From Agapanthus africanus (Eukaryota; Streptophyta; Magnoliopsida; Asparagales; Amaryllidaceae), in assembly GCA_030015575.1 (NCBI GenBank), contig CM057349.1:261821077-261885076 (forward strand): a stretch of 64,000 nt of DNA. Reading direction: 5' to 3'. Shown in pieces: positions 31,806-44,869 of the stretch; within the stretch, counting starts at the first letter, position 1, and each line of letters starts with the position of its first letter. The notes beneath the pieces are model-generated. The model was not told the DNA's origin. It made no database searches and saw only the letters and a list, made by a program, of their open reading frames with translations. Position numbers and translations under genes: made by a program.

Positions 31806-34546
31806 ATAGCAGTGGTTGTAGTATCTCATACTCAACCATCCCATAAAAGTCTCTCTCTGGGAAAAGGCCTTTGTGAGTGGATCCGCCATGTTTATCCTCT
31901 TAGTCTACTCTCCTAACCTTGATCTCCTTGGAGATCAACCATCTCCATGATCAGGTGGTACTGCCTTAGAATATGTCTGGATCACTGATGGGACGGACGT
32001 TTCTTGGCATAAGCCACAACCCCATTGTCACACAATGGGAGGAACTAAGTTCATCTCATGAACTAATATACAGCCAGAAAGCCTCTTTGGTAGCATCTTA
32101 AGTATCGATGTATCCTGCCTTTATCGTCTAGTATGCCACAGTATTTAACTTGGAACTCTTCCAACATACCGTCCCTTTACTGAGGGTAAAGACAATGTCT
32201 GTGACTGACTTTCAGTCGTCTTTATCACCCTGGAACTTTTCCAGTGATTCTCCCCAGGATCAATTGATACCATCTCACTACAACTAGTGAGTATTCTAAC
32301 ATCCATTTAGATCTATCTCATAGATCCAAAACCCAGGATTTAGTAGGTATCACTTTGATCCTATGTGGAGAATCCATGTGATAAACGGAGATTGATCGAG
32401 CGTAGCATAGGAAACTTCTTCCCCATCAAGAGTATGTCATCCACGTACTCTACGAGGATCACCGTCATACTCCCTACTACCTTTTCGTTTATACAAGGTT
32501 CATCTACCATTTTGATGATGTCAACTTCTTTGACTAATCCATCAAAACAGATGTTCCAACTCCGCGATGCCTGCTTTATCCTATAAAGCATCTTGCACAC
32601 GTTTCCGCTGCTCCCACTGTCTACGAGGCCCTCTGGCTGTGTACTTATAGACGCACTCTTCTAAAACATCATTTAGAAAAGCAGTCATGACACCCAACCA
32701 CCAGATATCGTAGTCATGGTATGTAGCCGTGACAAGTAGGATTTGGATGGACTTAAGCATAGCTCCTTAGAAAAAGGTTTCAACATAATCCATGCCTGGT
32801 CAATGATGCAAACCTTTAACAAGTCCAGCTTTGAAAGTCTCAACTTTTCCATCTACACCAAGTAATCTTCTCAAGATATACTTGCTTCTGATGGGGATTT
32901 AACCCTTCAGATATAGCAACCAAAGTCCATACTTTGTTGGTGTATAAGGATTCCATCTCAGATCGATAAACATCCAGCCATTCTTACAGAGTCTCACTCC
33001 TGATGGCCAGCTCGAAACTAGTTGGGTCATCATCTTATGATGCAATCCTCGCTCCCACTGTCATAGAAAAACCAAAGTATCTCTCAGGTGGGTGAGGAAC
33101 CCTACTAGATCGGCGGAGAGGCTGAGGTTCGTTGGTTACTATTGAATCCTTCAGTTCTACCAAATCATCAGCTGCAGTTTGTATAGCTGGACCATTTCCA
33201 GTCCTACATAACAGATCTTGCCTCGAGCTTGTCCGGATTTTGCTTTTAGACATAGGCCGGACAACCCCAAATCTTAACTAACTTAAGATATGGGCTCTTC
33301 CCTTACTATATCACATATGAAATGGTAGGCAATTGATTTGATCGGAACCCTATTCAATAGGTATGCAGCTACTCAAGCGCATAACTCCCAAAGGAAAAAG
33401 GTAACTCAGTAGTACTCATCATAGAGCACACCATATCAAATAGGGTGTGATTGCTCCGCCCCGATATACCATCGTGCTATGGTGTATACGGAGGAGTAAT
33501 GCTGAGAGAGAATCTCATTCTCCTTTAGAATAGTCCAAGAATTCCGTGCTCAAGTATTCTCCTCCTTGATCTCATCATAGGACATAATACTTATACCCGT
33601 ATTTTGGTTCTCTACTTCTAACTTATATTCTATGAATATCTCAAAAGGTTCGGACTTGTGTTTCAACAGAAACATATGTCTGAATCTTGAGAGATCATCA
33701 GAGAACGTAATGAAGTATAAAGAACCAGTCTTGGCATGTGTAGACAGGGGACCTACATACATCAACATGTATCATCCCAAGAGTTCACTAACTCTTTCTC
33801 TGTTTCCAATAAACAGAGCTATGGTTATCTTATCTCTATGACATGACTGGCAAGTTTTCACAAGATGTAAATTCAAACAGATTTAAATATGCAACTTTGT
33901 GCAACTTAGCTAGTCGGGTCGCATTGATATGACCTAGTCTACAATACCTCAAGAAGGATCCGTTCATTTCTGAACTCTTCCTCTTGTGTGTGTTCCGTAT
34001 ACTGAAGAACTGTAGTTTGATTTAGAACATCAATGCTTTTAGATAACGTGCCTGATCCGATCAACTTTTGATATAGGAAATGTTCAAAACATTATCCAAC
34101 AATACAGAATTTTATCATTTCTTTACTAATAAAGAGACTGATATGATTTTGTATATCAGGTTCGGTATCTAATAACATTCGTTCAGAATCAATGTATTGG
34201 TAATACAGGGTGACAGTGACCAACAGACTTGGCTGCAACACTTGCCCCATTTTCTGCCTCATGAAACTTATCACCCGTTCTCAGTTCTCTACCTTTCTGT
34301 AGCCCTATGTAACAGATTACATATCTAGGATCCTGATCCGGTATCAAATACCCAGGACGTAGAGAATATTGAGAAACGGTTCTGTGTAACGAACACACCC
34401 GAAGATGATGCATCAGCATGCACTCTCTTCGTTTGGGCGGCACGGGAATTCTGGTAATCCCCAATTTCCTGCTCGGTCTTATAACAATTATAAGTTGGAG
34501 CGGGACCAACGTTCCCCAGCTCAGTATAACAAGCGGGTTCGGTCAA
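31806..34546 (-). pseudogene. D2 pol remnants (protease, integrase, RT, RNase H), no gag
   Basis: Collinear with D1's remnants on the minus strand. A protease-like segment is near 34330-34400 (STSWVFDTGSGS). An integrase segment is near 33550-33768 (SLYFITFSDDLSRFRHMFLLKHKSEPFEIF). PLRRSSRVPHPPERYFGF is near 33075-33120, and an RT segment with YVDDILLMG is near 32440. RNase H remnants extend to 31806. The breaks match D1: the same missing gag, the same scrambled bases after the second integrase Asp (33430-33560 here, 16005-16130 in D1), and the same stop before SKSKI. No product is expected. Confidence 0.88.
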
Positions 34547-34756
34547 TAATCCGTATTATTATCTTGATTAAGGCGTGATATGGTCGCTACCTGGAGAGAG
34601 AGAGAGAAGAAAGCACTCAGCGTGCGCTCTTGCAAGAATAGATTGGTTATTATTTTATCTAATCAGGATGGCTCCCACTGCTTTTTATCAAATCTTCCTT
34701 CAAACCCTAAAAGGAAAGACTAGCCGGGATTAATTACACACTACAAGTTCGCCAAT

Positions 34757-34880
34757 CTTTCAGCCAGGCCAGTGTCGGTACTTTGAGGGAGGTCCCCCGT
34801 GCTTTCGCACGAACCTAATTAATGTAAACCTCGTTTTCCCAGAGGCGTAACCCCGTTGACACCTTTCTAGACACCTACTT
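34757..34880 (-). other. GNRA-capped hairpin domain, D2
   Basis: On the minus strand CGTGC-GAAA-GCACG at 34798-34811, inside a GAGGTT/AACCTC-type outer pairing, as in D1. Confidence 0.72.
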
Positions 34881-35026
34881 GATCGGCTAATTGTAATGTG
34901 TAAAACTCTCCCAGGAGTAACTCTTACTCACAGCGGGTATCGGGATCCAACTATCTCATAGAAGGTATGCAATCTCATTGCAAATTTCAACACTTGAAAT
35001 TCCCGATAATATTTTTCCCCTGGCAC

Positions 35027-35236
35027 CCTATGACCTTGACGGAGGTCAACAAACCATAGGCTACTAGTCAAGTTCAACCCGTCATTTCTTGATCGAATTA
35101 AACCCACCCGCACGACCCTTGACGGAGGTCAACAAGGCCGCATGACTACCCTAATCCAATCTGCATCATATGCATAAACAGATAAATACTAGTTAGCTAC
35201 CGCACACTACGCCTTGACGGAGGTCAACAAACGTAG
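35027..35236 (-). other. Three-hairpin leader array, D2
   Basis: The same three stem-loops as D1, on the minus strand, at 35207-35236 (CTACG/CGTAG), 35113-35140 (now CGGCC/GGTCG) and 35027-35060 (CCTATG/CATAGG). Each has the inner hairpin TTGAC-CTCC-GTCAA. Confidence 0.85.
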
Positions 35237-37725
35237 CATGAATACTAAGTAGGACTTATCTGAAATGACGGAGGGCTACGAAAGGTTTTTCTGAAAACCT
35301 ACTGCGTAATGAACTTGATATCGTTGTAGAATCAAATGATTTTGAAATGGAGTGCTTTTGAGGCTTTTCTAGTTTTGCTAAAGGAGTCACTCCCGGTGAA
35401 GGGATCGTCGGTCGTTTCCTCGTCGAATGAGGTGCGGGATATATCATATATATCACTGTGCAAAGCAAAAACACTTAAAAGCAATCAAAAGACAAACCGA
35501 GTGTGTAGCATCCGCCAGTTATTGCTAAAGGAGTCACTCCCGGTGAAGGGATCTCGGTCCTTTCCTTATCGAATAAGGTGCAGGATATATCATATATACC
35601 GCCGTGCAAAGCAAGAACTGTAGCTACATGTTTTATTTTGAAATTCGATTCTACAACATCTGAGATTTCTATTTATTTCATTAATCTCATTAATGAAGTC
35701 CCATCATTTAAGTACCTAAACATCACAGATAAATACGACGTACACTTATGCCATCCGCATTCGCCTCGATGTCCCCTCATGCACCGTTAGGTTAGGTAAC
35801 TAACGGCAGAGCAGGGCAGGGCTAGCGCGGGTGTAAAACATAAGTAACGCCTATATAATATATCATATATACTATATACTGTATCTATCACAGAACATCA
35901 CATGATCACATCACAGATATCGCAGCAGAAGAAACATATGAAATATTGGATATACTAGGACGTCCGTGTTTTAAATACGAGCCAGTATAAAACACGGATT
36001 CCACGGTCGTGATGAATAGCCAAACCCACACCCCTAGACCCCTACGAGAGCGGCAAGCAACCCTACCAATTCTAGAGTTAGGAGACCCGGACTCGACTCC
36101 TCGAGTTGGTCTCCCACTGGACTCCAGAACCCGGTTACTTGTGCTCTCCTCCTTGGGTCTATCCTAGTGCGGAAAAGTAAATAATATACAAATCGTGACA
36201 TCATCCGCAACCAGGAAGTGCCCCAATAAAAGAATATTACATACAAGTTTTTACATGAATGAAAATGAAAAACACTCATCTCACATAAAAACCCCCGGCT
36301 ATTCAAACACGACGATCCAATATAACATATCCAGCAACACATAACATCACATATCATCAACGTAAGTAAATATGCGCATCCCAATTGTCGTTGACATATA
36401 GCAACGAAACCGGCGATATCACATATTACACTTACGGTCACAAAAAAGAAAGTGTAAAACTACAACAGTTGGAATCCGCAACCACCTCAGACATCGCATG
36501 CCTGACCAAATGAATTACTTAGACATCGCATGCCTAACAATTATAAGCCCCGCATTTTAGTCTCATTATCGAAAACACTTTTCAATATCAAGTCGGGTAA
36601 TTCAACAAGATTCCCGACATCCTGATCGAATACTCGTCGCAAACTTCAGTAGGCGGCCGCACCCCCGACGCCGTCGACAAAGTGCACCAAGGCGGAACAC
36701 CGCTGCCGAGAGCACCCGAGCGGATGCTTTCGGCTACGGGGTTCTCCTACAGTCACTTGGTCGGGGCTATGGAGCGAGGCTGTCTATTAAGTTTATCCGG
36801 CGAGTATCCGCGTACACTACGTGATTGTGACGGACTTTTGATCACATCAAAATTCCGTGACAACCGATCAAGTGAGACTAAAGTGTTATGTTTATAACAT
36901 TCATTCAGTTATCTCATAACTATTTGTGAATTCCAATTATTGTATCCCATTCCAGATAAAATAGAAAATGTTAAACTTTTCGATCGAACAGTCAAACACC
37001 CAAGTTTTCCCGAAACAGCTCATCACATGAAATAAGTTTAAAAACATTCACTTCGTGCCTCAGTACCAACGGTCCAGCCGTAGAAGGGTCAAGCCAACGC
37101 CTCACATGTGGCACGCCGTACTGCCCCAAACCCGAAGGTTCAAAGGGCAGTTCAAGACGGTCACATAATCGAGTTAAGGTTTGTTGTCTTCTAGAGGGTC
37201 CATCGCGTTACTTGCACTACATAGAACGTCTTTAAACCACGGAAAAATCCAACACTTGGAAATTTTCCGGCAGGGGAAAAGTTGGGTATTTATATCCGGT
37301 CGAACTTTTTAACATATTCAAAAATTATCCGGAAAGCCACATAGACAAAATCTGATAATCCGATCGAATCATCCAATCTCCAAAACACCCTGGAATATTC
37401 AACTCTTGAATAAATATTAAAAATTCCCAGGAGAACCAGCACTTGAAACCAAGAATTACTGTGCAAAATACATTATATAATGAGGCCGTACGGCCGCGGA
37501 ACCGCCGCACGAGCCATGCTCGTGCCGCGGAACTGCGGCGTCTTTATGGAATTGGGCTGTCGAATTTCACAGTAATTCTTAGATATTCCTGCTGATTTTT
37601 CTGCATATTTTTAATATCGAAAAACTCCAGATTTTGGAAAAAGTCCAGAGAGCATGTTTGTGTTAGGGTTTCGGGTTCGTTCGGGTTTCAAACTTTGTCT
37701 ACGCATCGCCTAAGGCTCTAGCTAG

Positions 37726-37737
37726 GCTCTGATACCA
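37726..37737 (-). promoter_or_regulatory. D2 primer binding site (initiator Met-tRNA)
   Basis: On the minus strand TGGTATCAGAGC, one base from the 5' LTR. Confidence 0.9.
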
Positions 37738-37738
37738 C

Positions 37739-39951
37739 TGTAGAGTTCCTAGGCACTCTCAAGAGGTCTCACAAGGCATCAACCATGCTAATTTAAAATT
37801 TTATGGGTGCCGAGAAACCCTAATACGGATCGTCGACTAGAAATTTAGGCGAAACAGTAAACTAGTTAACAACTTAACTAAAAGAAAAGAGCTACAACCT
37901 TTGTAGATCCGGTTCTCCACCTCCATAGCTCCATGATGAAGTCCCCTTGCTGTCCTAATCGGATCCCGGGCTCTAGCATCGGCTTCATCGGAGAAATGGA
38001 CGGGCAAGGTCGTCGGCTTCGTGCCGAAGATGATCTACGTCGAGGCATCACAAGATCAAGCTCCCACTTCACCAAGTCATGAAACTTGTGAAGAAAACAC
38101 CCTATACTACTTGGCAAGAGGTAGAGGATGAAGAAATAGGAGGTAGGTTCACTTTAGAATTGGATTTCTCACTTTAGAACTCAAGATGCCATTAATGGAG
38201 CAAGGTTTCTTCTTGAAGAAGAAGAAGAAGGAGATGAAAAATGTTATGATAAGTATATGTCAAAAAGAAATTAAAATGAATACTTATCATAATCAAACCA
38301 TGGTCAAGTGTAGAGAATAAACTAGGGTTAGGTCAATGGTTAGGGTTAAGCATGAAGACAAAAATGGTGACTAAGTCAAAGCTTCAGGAAGCTTCAACAT
38401 TCATCCAAATAAAGCCACCATTTTTCTTTTCTTTTGCCAAAAAGAAATAAATAAATAAATGAATAAATAGATATGAAAAACAAAACCCTAACCATTTAAA
38501 TAATCATGGTTTAATCTTTACACAAACTCAAGTAAGCATGTATCATCAAACATGATACAATCAAGTGCACAAAAGTATATCACATATACAACTTGTGAAC
38601 TTCAAGTGAGAAAATCCATTTAAAGTGAACCAATACTAGTTAATGCAAAGTAATATATCAAATATATAATTATGCATTAAATCATTAAATCAACACTTGA
38701 TTCAATGATTCGGCCTTGTCGCACACAACCGACTAGTATGCAATGTATCGATTTATCGAATCAATCCTTGATTCGATAACTAGGTTATATCGCATACAAC
38801 CATTTGATACATTCATCGCGAGAATAGAATACGGTATCACATACACGCATTATTCTCGGTCCCGCACATATCTCATATGCTCTCCTATTTCGTTTCGCTT
38901 GAGCCAGGAAACCTCTGTGTAGGACTCTAAAGACTCGTCAATACGCCGGCAGCAGATGATGATCATATCAAACACCCACAAGCCGCAAGCGGTCTGCTAA
39001 ACGTAACGGCCACCCGGGTATTGAGCGATCAGAAGATCGACGAGCAAGCCCACTCACACCCCTATGAATCCAACTAGTAACACTTACCGAACAGTCCGGT
39101 CTCGTCGTCTGATATGTCGCATATCTCGCCTAGGGGTGGTAAACGTCAGACCCCAATAGCTCGATAAGTCGTGTCGATATGAGGTCTATAACAATTCGAG
39201 AAACTACTGGTAACACTTACCAGTAAATCTCAGCAATCCTGGCCAGGGATTTCCGGTTATAGCCAATCGAACACAGCGCAACATCAACCCCCTATACCGG
39301 GAGAGACGAATCCCCTCCTATCGCTCATTGCCTCCATGTGATTCGGGACTGTACCCAAAAACCACCGTTTTGCATGCCCTCTTGGACGTGGTAAGATGGA
39401 AATCAAAGCACAGTGGGAACCACACAAGACTCTATGACGATCTCGGGTCAACAGACTACTCTGTACCAGTGTCACCAGAGAACTTCCATCTGACGTAAGG
39501 TATAATACCATCTGGGAGTTCTCGGCGAGTCCATCCAGTGTACCCAGTCTCTACTGAGCACCCGTATATCATCTCCGATGTCAAACACCAATGGATATGG
39601 GATCATCCATCGCCCATCTGTATGGGTCGAGAAGGTATACGCTAGTCTACTCTGGTATATCGATGCCCCGTCTCGATACACCCACGACTAGGGACTTTGA
39701 AGGATGTACTTATGGACTACCATGTCCCCACTAGTATGATCTGTATCATAGTCCAGGTAATCAAGTACACATCCTAAGGGCTTTACCAACATGTAACAGA
39801 GAGACAATCAGTGTACACGTTAAGGTAAAGAGCAACCAGATAGCATACTATCATGTCGAGCAAGAAAGTCCTCCCTATATATGTCCCAGCATCCACTACA
39901 ATATACATCCAATGTACAGTAATGGCCTCTAGGGCATACATATAACTAACA
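37739..39951 (-). mobile_element. D2 5' LTR
   Basis: 2213 bp, the same length as the 3' LTR. It is followed on the right by the target duplication ACAGT (39952-39956). The palindrome arm near 39237-39247 has one mismatch. Confidence 0.93.
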
Positions 39952-39956
39952 ACAGT

Positions 39957-40814
39957 AACCTCTAGTTTTACTCTGAAATGTCTCGGGTAGCAGCAGATCC
40001 TACAGAGCCTAATTTCTAGTTAAAAATCCACACTTTGCACTAAAATGGAACTTTAGGGTATTTTTGTGCAAACTGAAACAAAACTTGGCCTAAGATAGCT
40101 CTAATAACACATAATAGAGCTAACACAACTAGCAAAATCCTAATCTAACATGTGAATCACAAATATCCTTAAATATCACCAAAAATGCACAAAAATGAGA
40201 TTTTTACTAAAGAATACAACAAGTCTAAGGAAAAGAAGTGCTAATATGAGTTAATACCTTCTAAGAACCTTGTAGAACACCAAAAGTTTCAGCTTTCCCC
40301 TCAAGTGTGCATATTTGCCTTAAACAACTCAAAAAGCTCACTTTTCCTAAGGTTTTGTGAAGGAAATGTGTTGTTTTTGTGAAGGAAATGTGTAGAGATC
40401 AAAGAGACATGAAGAGGAGAAGAAAAGATGAAGAAAATGGGAGGGTTTGCTGCTGGAATTCTCCAGAATTCTGGAGTGGGGAAAGAGAAAGAGAAGAGAG
40501 GGGAAAATGGGTCAAAAGTCAAGCTTTTTACCTACCCCCCCATGCCTCATTTGTTTAATAGAATTTGAAATTTTAAAAAGAGTTTTGTGAAAGGATTAAA
40601 TGGTGGGGAAAATAACTTTGCAACCATGCACAAAGAATGGTTAACAAGTCACAAGAAAAAGTCTAAGTATGCAAGTGTGCACAAACACAAGAAAATTCCC
40701 AATATGCTAACACTACTAAAAATAACTAATAATCCTAGAAACACATATCTATAATCACACGTACGATCACTAATTATCACAACAGACATTCAAACAGAAA
40801 TCCAAAGTGTTACA
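39957..40814 (-). mobile_element. Gypsy G 5' LTR, right part
   Basis: Continues the LTR after D2 and matches 21166-22022. It ends TTACA at 40814 and is followed by TAGGT, G's right target duplication. Confidence 0.92.
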
Positions 40815-40819
40815 TAGGT

Positions 40820-41451
40820 TGTATTAATGGTTTTATGCATGGTGGATTTTGCATTAATGGGGTTTTGTTTGCATAAAGGATATTTTGTTATGATCTTTAT
40901 CCTTGTGGTCACCACTCCCTCCTCCTACACTCACCCCCCTCCTATATATGGCCGGCCCTTGAGTGAGAGAGTAAAGAGAGTTGTTGGAAAAAAAGATATA
41001 GTTTTGGTTCATGATAATTTGTATACTCATTTTCTCATTTACCCGATCCAAAAAGCAACTTCATTAACCGTTCGTCCATAGCTTTGGACGTAACGAGACA
41101 AAGTGTTCTACTCATTCTCTACATCATCTTGGTCATCTCTTTTAGCAAACTTGATGATCAAGTTGCCTCGGTTCAGAGGCGGGAGCCCGTTTAAAGATCC
41201 GTCGACGTGGTGCCACCTGGATGAGAAGACTGGAGATTCAGGAGATCGGAGCAGCCGCAAGAAAGCGTGGGATGATGGTTGAAGACCGAAAGACTCGGAT
41301 CGTTCGGTATAACATTTCTACCCACTTTGTAGTTTGTTAGTTTAGCTTTAATGGCAGATCCGGGTTATAATACGTGATAGCGCCAGTTGTAAAAGTTTTT
41401 GTTCCGCATTTGGCGTCTGTTAGACGGTCGGGGCGCTACCGTGGACTTACG
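40820..41451 (+). mobile_element. Copia element C, 5' LTR, second part
   Basis: Resumes C's LTR after gypsy G. It ends GTGGACTTACG directly before the primer site; the expected terminal CA is CG here. The end matches the LTR ends of A and B (GGACTTACA). Confidence 0.88.
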
Positions 41452-41452
41452 G

Positions 41453-41464
41453 TGGTATCAGAGC
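41453..41464 (+). promoter_or_regulatory. C primer binding site (initiator Met-tRNA)
   Basis: TGGTATCAGAGC following the 5' LTR. Confidence 0.9.
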
Positions 41465-43800
41465 CTCACCATTAAGCTTTACTAACTTGTGCTAACACGT
41501 TTAAAATATCGATCGAACGGATTTTCAAAAATCGCAATTTTCCATGTTCTAAGTTTCTGTCGATTTTAAAAGGGTTCTAAAAATAATTTTACATATCACA
41601 GAAAACAGAGCAGGCTTTTCTAAGCATTCTGGGAAAATTGGGGCACGTGATCCCTCATTACCACCGAGGATCCGCGGTCAAACCTAGGGTTTGACCGCGG
41701 AACCGCGGCCGTTTTGAGGGAACGGTGCTCCAAGTATTCCAGAGAGCTTCAAATTGGGAAATTGTGGTTTCTGGTACTGTTCCTTTGGGCCCAGATTTTG
41801 TTACTGTACAGCAGATGTACGTGGGGCCTATTTCGGGAAATTTTGTCGATCAAAATTTAAATGTGTTAGTTTACAGTATTTACTTTATATCTCCGACCGG
41901 GAATGTCATTCGAGCGGTAAACCGCGTCTAATTGCTATAGTTCTTTTAGACGGGTTTGCGAACGTGACATTCGCGTTGATGTTCTGTGTTGTGCTGTGAT
42001 GTTGCGGATATGTCGTGGTGGATAGCAGTGTGCAATGGTAGTGCTGTTTGGATTTATTTGTACATTTGATATTGCGGGGCGAGCGTCCGACATGTGGACT
42101 GCCGTCACTGCCTGTTTGTATAATATTCTTTTGGGGCACGACCGGGCGAGGTCGATGTACCCGTTGTACATATTTTTATTTCTGTACTAGGTTTACCCCG
42201 CGACGGAGTGCACGGATAGCCGGGTTCTGGAGGGCAACGGGTCAGTATCTCATAGCTTTGAGAGGCAGAGGGACCTTACTCTAGAATTGGCAGACTATTC
42301 GCCGCACTCGTAGGGCGTACAGGTTGACCCAAGGAGGAGTGCTCAATTTACCGGATTCCGTGAAGTGTCGGGTGTTCCATTCACTATGCTGTGGGGACTA
42401 CCTCGGTTCAGGTTTTGGCGGGTAACTTGCCGCACCCGTAGGCGTCTAGGTTTCATTGCACAGGCTATCCACACGACCAGGGGAACGTCGGGTTTCAGTA
42501 GCGGCTCTGTGAAACTCGGGGATCCCAGATTATCTGTATTGTTCTGTGATGCTTATTACTTTTCTGTAATGTTGCATATTATCACGCCTGGAGCGATTAT
42601 TGTATATTGGTATATATACTATTAGATGTTGTATATGTTTTACATCCACGCTAGTCCAGCCCCCACTCTGTCGTTAGTTAAGTAACCTAACGGGTGATGA
42701 CGGGACCCAGTGGCGAATGCGGATGGCATATACGTATATTTTATTTTTGTTCTTTTCTGGTGTGATTGATTGATGGGACTGCATTGATTCTTATCAATGC
42801 AAGGATAAAACAAACCTATATTTGATGTTGTTGGAATAAATTTTAAAAAGGTGTTATTACAAAGATTTATCCTTTTATTTTGCATAGCGGTATTCAGTTA
42901 GAATATCCTGCACCTCATTCGACGAGGCAAGGGCCGAGATCCCTTCACCGGGAGTGACCCCTTGGGCAGAAGTTTACGTCAGGGTAATAACTTTAATATA
43001 GTCGATTACAAGTTGCTTTTCATCGTGGTATTCAGTTAGAATATCCTGCACCTCATTCCACGAGGAAAGAGCCGAGATCCCTTCACCGGGAGTGACCTCT
43101 TTAGCAAAAAGTTTTCGCCACTATATTTTTATAAAAAAGCTATCAGGTTCCTTCAACGAGATCAAGTTCATTACGTTAAAGGTTTTTCGCCAAAAACCAG
43201 CCGTAGCCCTCCGTCATTTCTTTTGGGTATTCAGTAGTATTCAAGCTATGTATTTTGACCTAACGCCAAGGCATAGTGTTTGGTAGCTGCTGGGTATTCA
43301 ATTGTTGCATAGATATATGAGTTGGTTTGGGACAGTCGTTCTGCCATTTTGACTTAATGCCAAGGGCATGTGCGGGTGGGTTCAAATTAACCTGGATAAT
43401 GATGGATAGAACTTGACATGTGACTTATGATATTTTGACCTAACGCCAAGGTCATAAGAGCATGGGGCCAAAATCATATCGGGAGTTTCAAACATACAGC
43501 AAACTTGCCAGGCATGCGCATACCATCTGGAGTGTGATAACTTGAGTGGCTTCCATCAAGTTATCATGCGATGATAGTTGGATCCCGATTCTCACTGATG
43601 AGTTGGTTTACTCTTCGGGTGATCCCGACTAATTCTTCTTTCAGGTTTGGAGGAGAATTTGAGATTACAGTGGGAGATTTCCTGATTAGATAAAGTGATA
43701 ACTATTCTGATCTAGGTTAGAGTGCACGCAGAGTGTTTCTTTTCTCTCTCTCTTTGGCAGCGACCTTTGATCGACCCTAGACTATGACTCAGTGACCAAG
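41465..43800 (+). other. C untranslated leader
   Basis: About 2.3 kb with no credible gene. It contains the hairpin CGTTAG/CTAACG (42672-42692), the duplicated 85-90 bp module (about 42880-43105) and the three-hairpin array (43246-43458). The GNRA-capped domain present in A and D is not seen here. Confidence 0.8.
43246..43458 (+). other. Three-hairpin leader array, C
   Basis: Three stem-loops have inner sequence TTGACCTAACGCCAAGG or close to it. Their outer stems are CTATG/CATAG (43246-43276), TGCC/GGCA (43342-43368) and CTTATGA/TCATAAG (43424-43458). Confidence 0.85.
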
Positions 43801-43993
43801 TTGACCGAACCTTCTTAAAATACTGGCTTTTGGATTGTCTGAGTTGCATAAGTCATTGGCGCTCCTTTTTTTGCCCTTTGTATTTCTCAGAACATCCCGT
43901 ATTACTACGGACATCCACTTCCATTGGATAGATCCATCGTATGGTTATATACGAACTCGGAGGGACTTCTTCGAGGATGGATCCAGGTTCAGG

Positions 43994-44515
43994 AGAAATA
44001 GAATTGGTTTATTCAGTTGTCTTTTATTATCACCTTCTCTCAGGTTGCGAGGGCTCCTTAGTTTAGGATAGTACACCTATTACGCTTATTGGATAGTCTT
44101 ATTCCAAACCATAGGCTGGTGCCGAAAGGTAGGGAATGAAGAAAACCAATTAGCCTAAGTAAGGTGTACAGAAGGTAATAACTAAAGACAAAATAAAGGG
44201 ATTGGAAAGAGGGCAAAGTAAATTGCGACATCATTCACGACCAAAACACGTACTTCATCGCCACTCCTATTTCACCTTTACTTTTTTCCTTAGTTCGGGA
44301 GAAATAGAATAAGGTATTATTCAGTTGTCTTTTATCATCACCTTCTCTCAAGTTGCGAGTACTCCTAGGATTAGGAGAGTACACCTATTATGCTTACTGG
44401 ATAGTCTTCTTCCAAACCATAGGCTGGTGCCGAACGGTAGGGAAGGAAGAAAACCACTTAGCCTAAAGGGGTGTACAGAAGGTAACGATTAAAGACAAAT
44501 AAAGGGATTTGTAGA
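43994..44515 (+). repeat. Direct duplication in the gag position of C
   Basis: Two copies of a roughly 215-bp segment (starting GGAGAAATAGAAT near 43996 and 44301, each ending near AAAGGGATT) lie about 306 bp apart. They contain TTCAGTTGTCTTTTAT and CCATAGGCTGGTGCCGAA. They stand where gag should be, and no Gag homology is visible. Confidence 0.8.
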
Positions 44516-44869
44516 GGTAGCAATGAAATATACGGTTAAAGTCATGAATTGGATTATGGAAGAGACATTACTAGGAATACCTAGATACCCCTACGAAATA
44601 TTTTCATGTTTCAGTACATTGTTAAAAGAAAATTGATTTCCCGATTAGATACTTACTCCAGGGTATGTATTTACCAGGTTACATTCTCATATCTGTATGG
44701 TTTTACAGATGATGAGTGGGAGTAAGTTATTGGGAATTTGGTGATCATCCTCATTATATCGGAATTCGTTGTAATTGGTGATATTTGAGGAAATCGCCTG
44801 GGTACAGTCTTCAACCTACAATGCATAAGTTTTGAGTTATTCAACTCAGCGGACTTATACAGAGTATTG

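Larger units (their letters stand above)
34560..37725 (-). other. D2 untranslated leader
   Basis: About 3.2 kb matching D1's leader. It holds the GNRA-capped hairpin domain (about 34757-34880), the three-hairpin array (35027-35236) and the duplicated 85-90 bp module (35378-35610). There is no credible open frame. Confidence 0.8.
29566..39951 (-). mobile_element. Copia element D2 (complete ends, non-autonomous)
   Basis: A 10,386-bp minus-strand copia element in the G 5' LTR, with target duplication ACAGT at 29561-29565 and 39952-39956. Both LTRs are 2213 bp. The internal region is 5960 bp with the same leader, missing gag and broken pol as D1. It belongs to the same family as D1 but is an independent insertion in the opposite orientation with a different target site. 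Confidence 0.95.
8017..40814 (-). mobile_element. Gypsy element G (Ty3/gypsy chromovirus), with D1 and D2 nested in its LTRs
   Basis: A complete minus-strand gypsy element inserted in the 5' LTR of copia C. The 5-bp target duplication TAGGT is visible at 8012-8016 and 40815-40819. The 3' LTR is at left (8017-9613 plus 20017-22022), the internal region is 22023-27031, and the 5' LTR is at right (27032-29565 plus 39957-40814). The two LTRs add up to 3603 and 3392 bp; the difference is three units of a 70-bp tandem repeat. Internal order on the minus strand is PBS, gag, protease, RT, RNase H, integrase, chromodomain, polypurine tract, which is typical of plant chromoviruses. The polyprotein has two stop codons. 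Confidence 0.95.

Noticed and set aside
43835..44071. 78-codon frame in C at the gag position
   Set aside because: No Gag features; it covers the start of the duplicated insert and ends at random.
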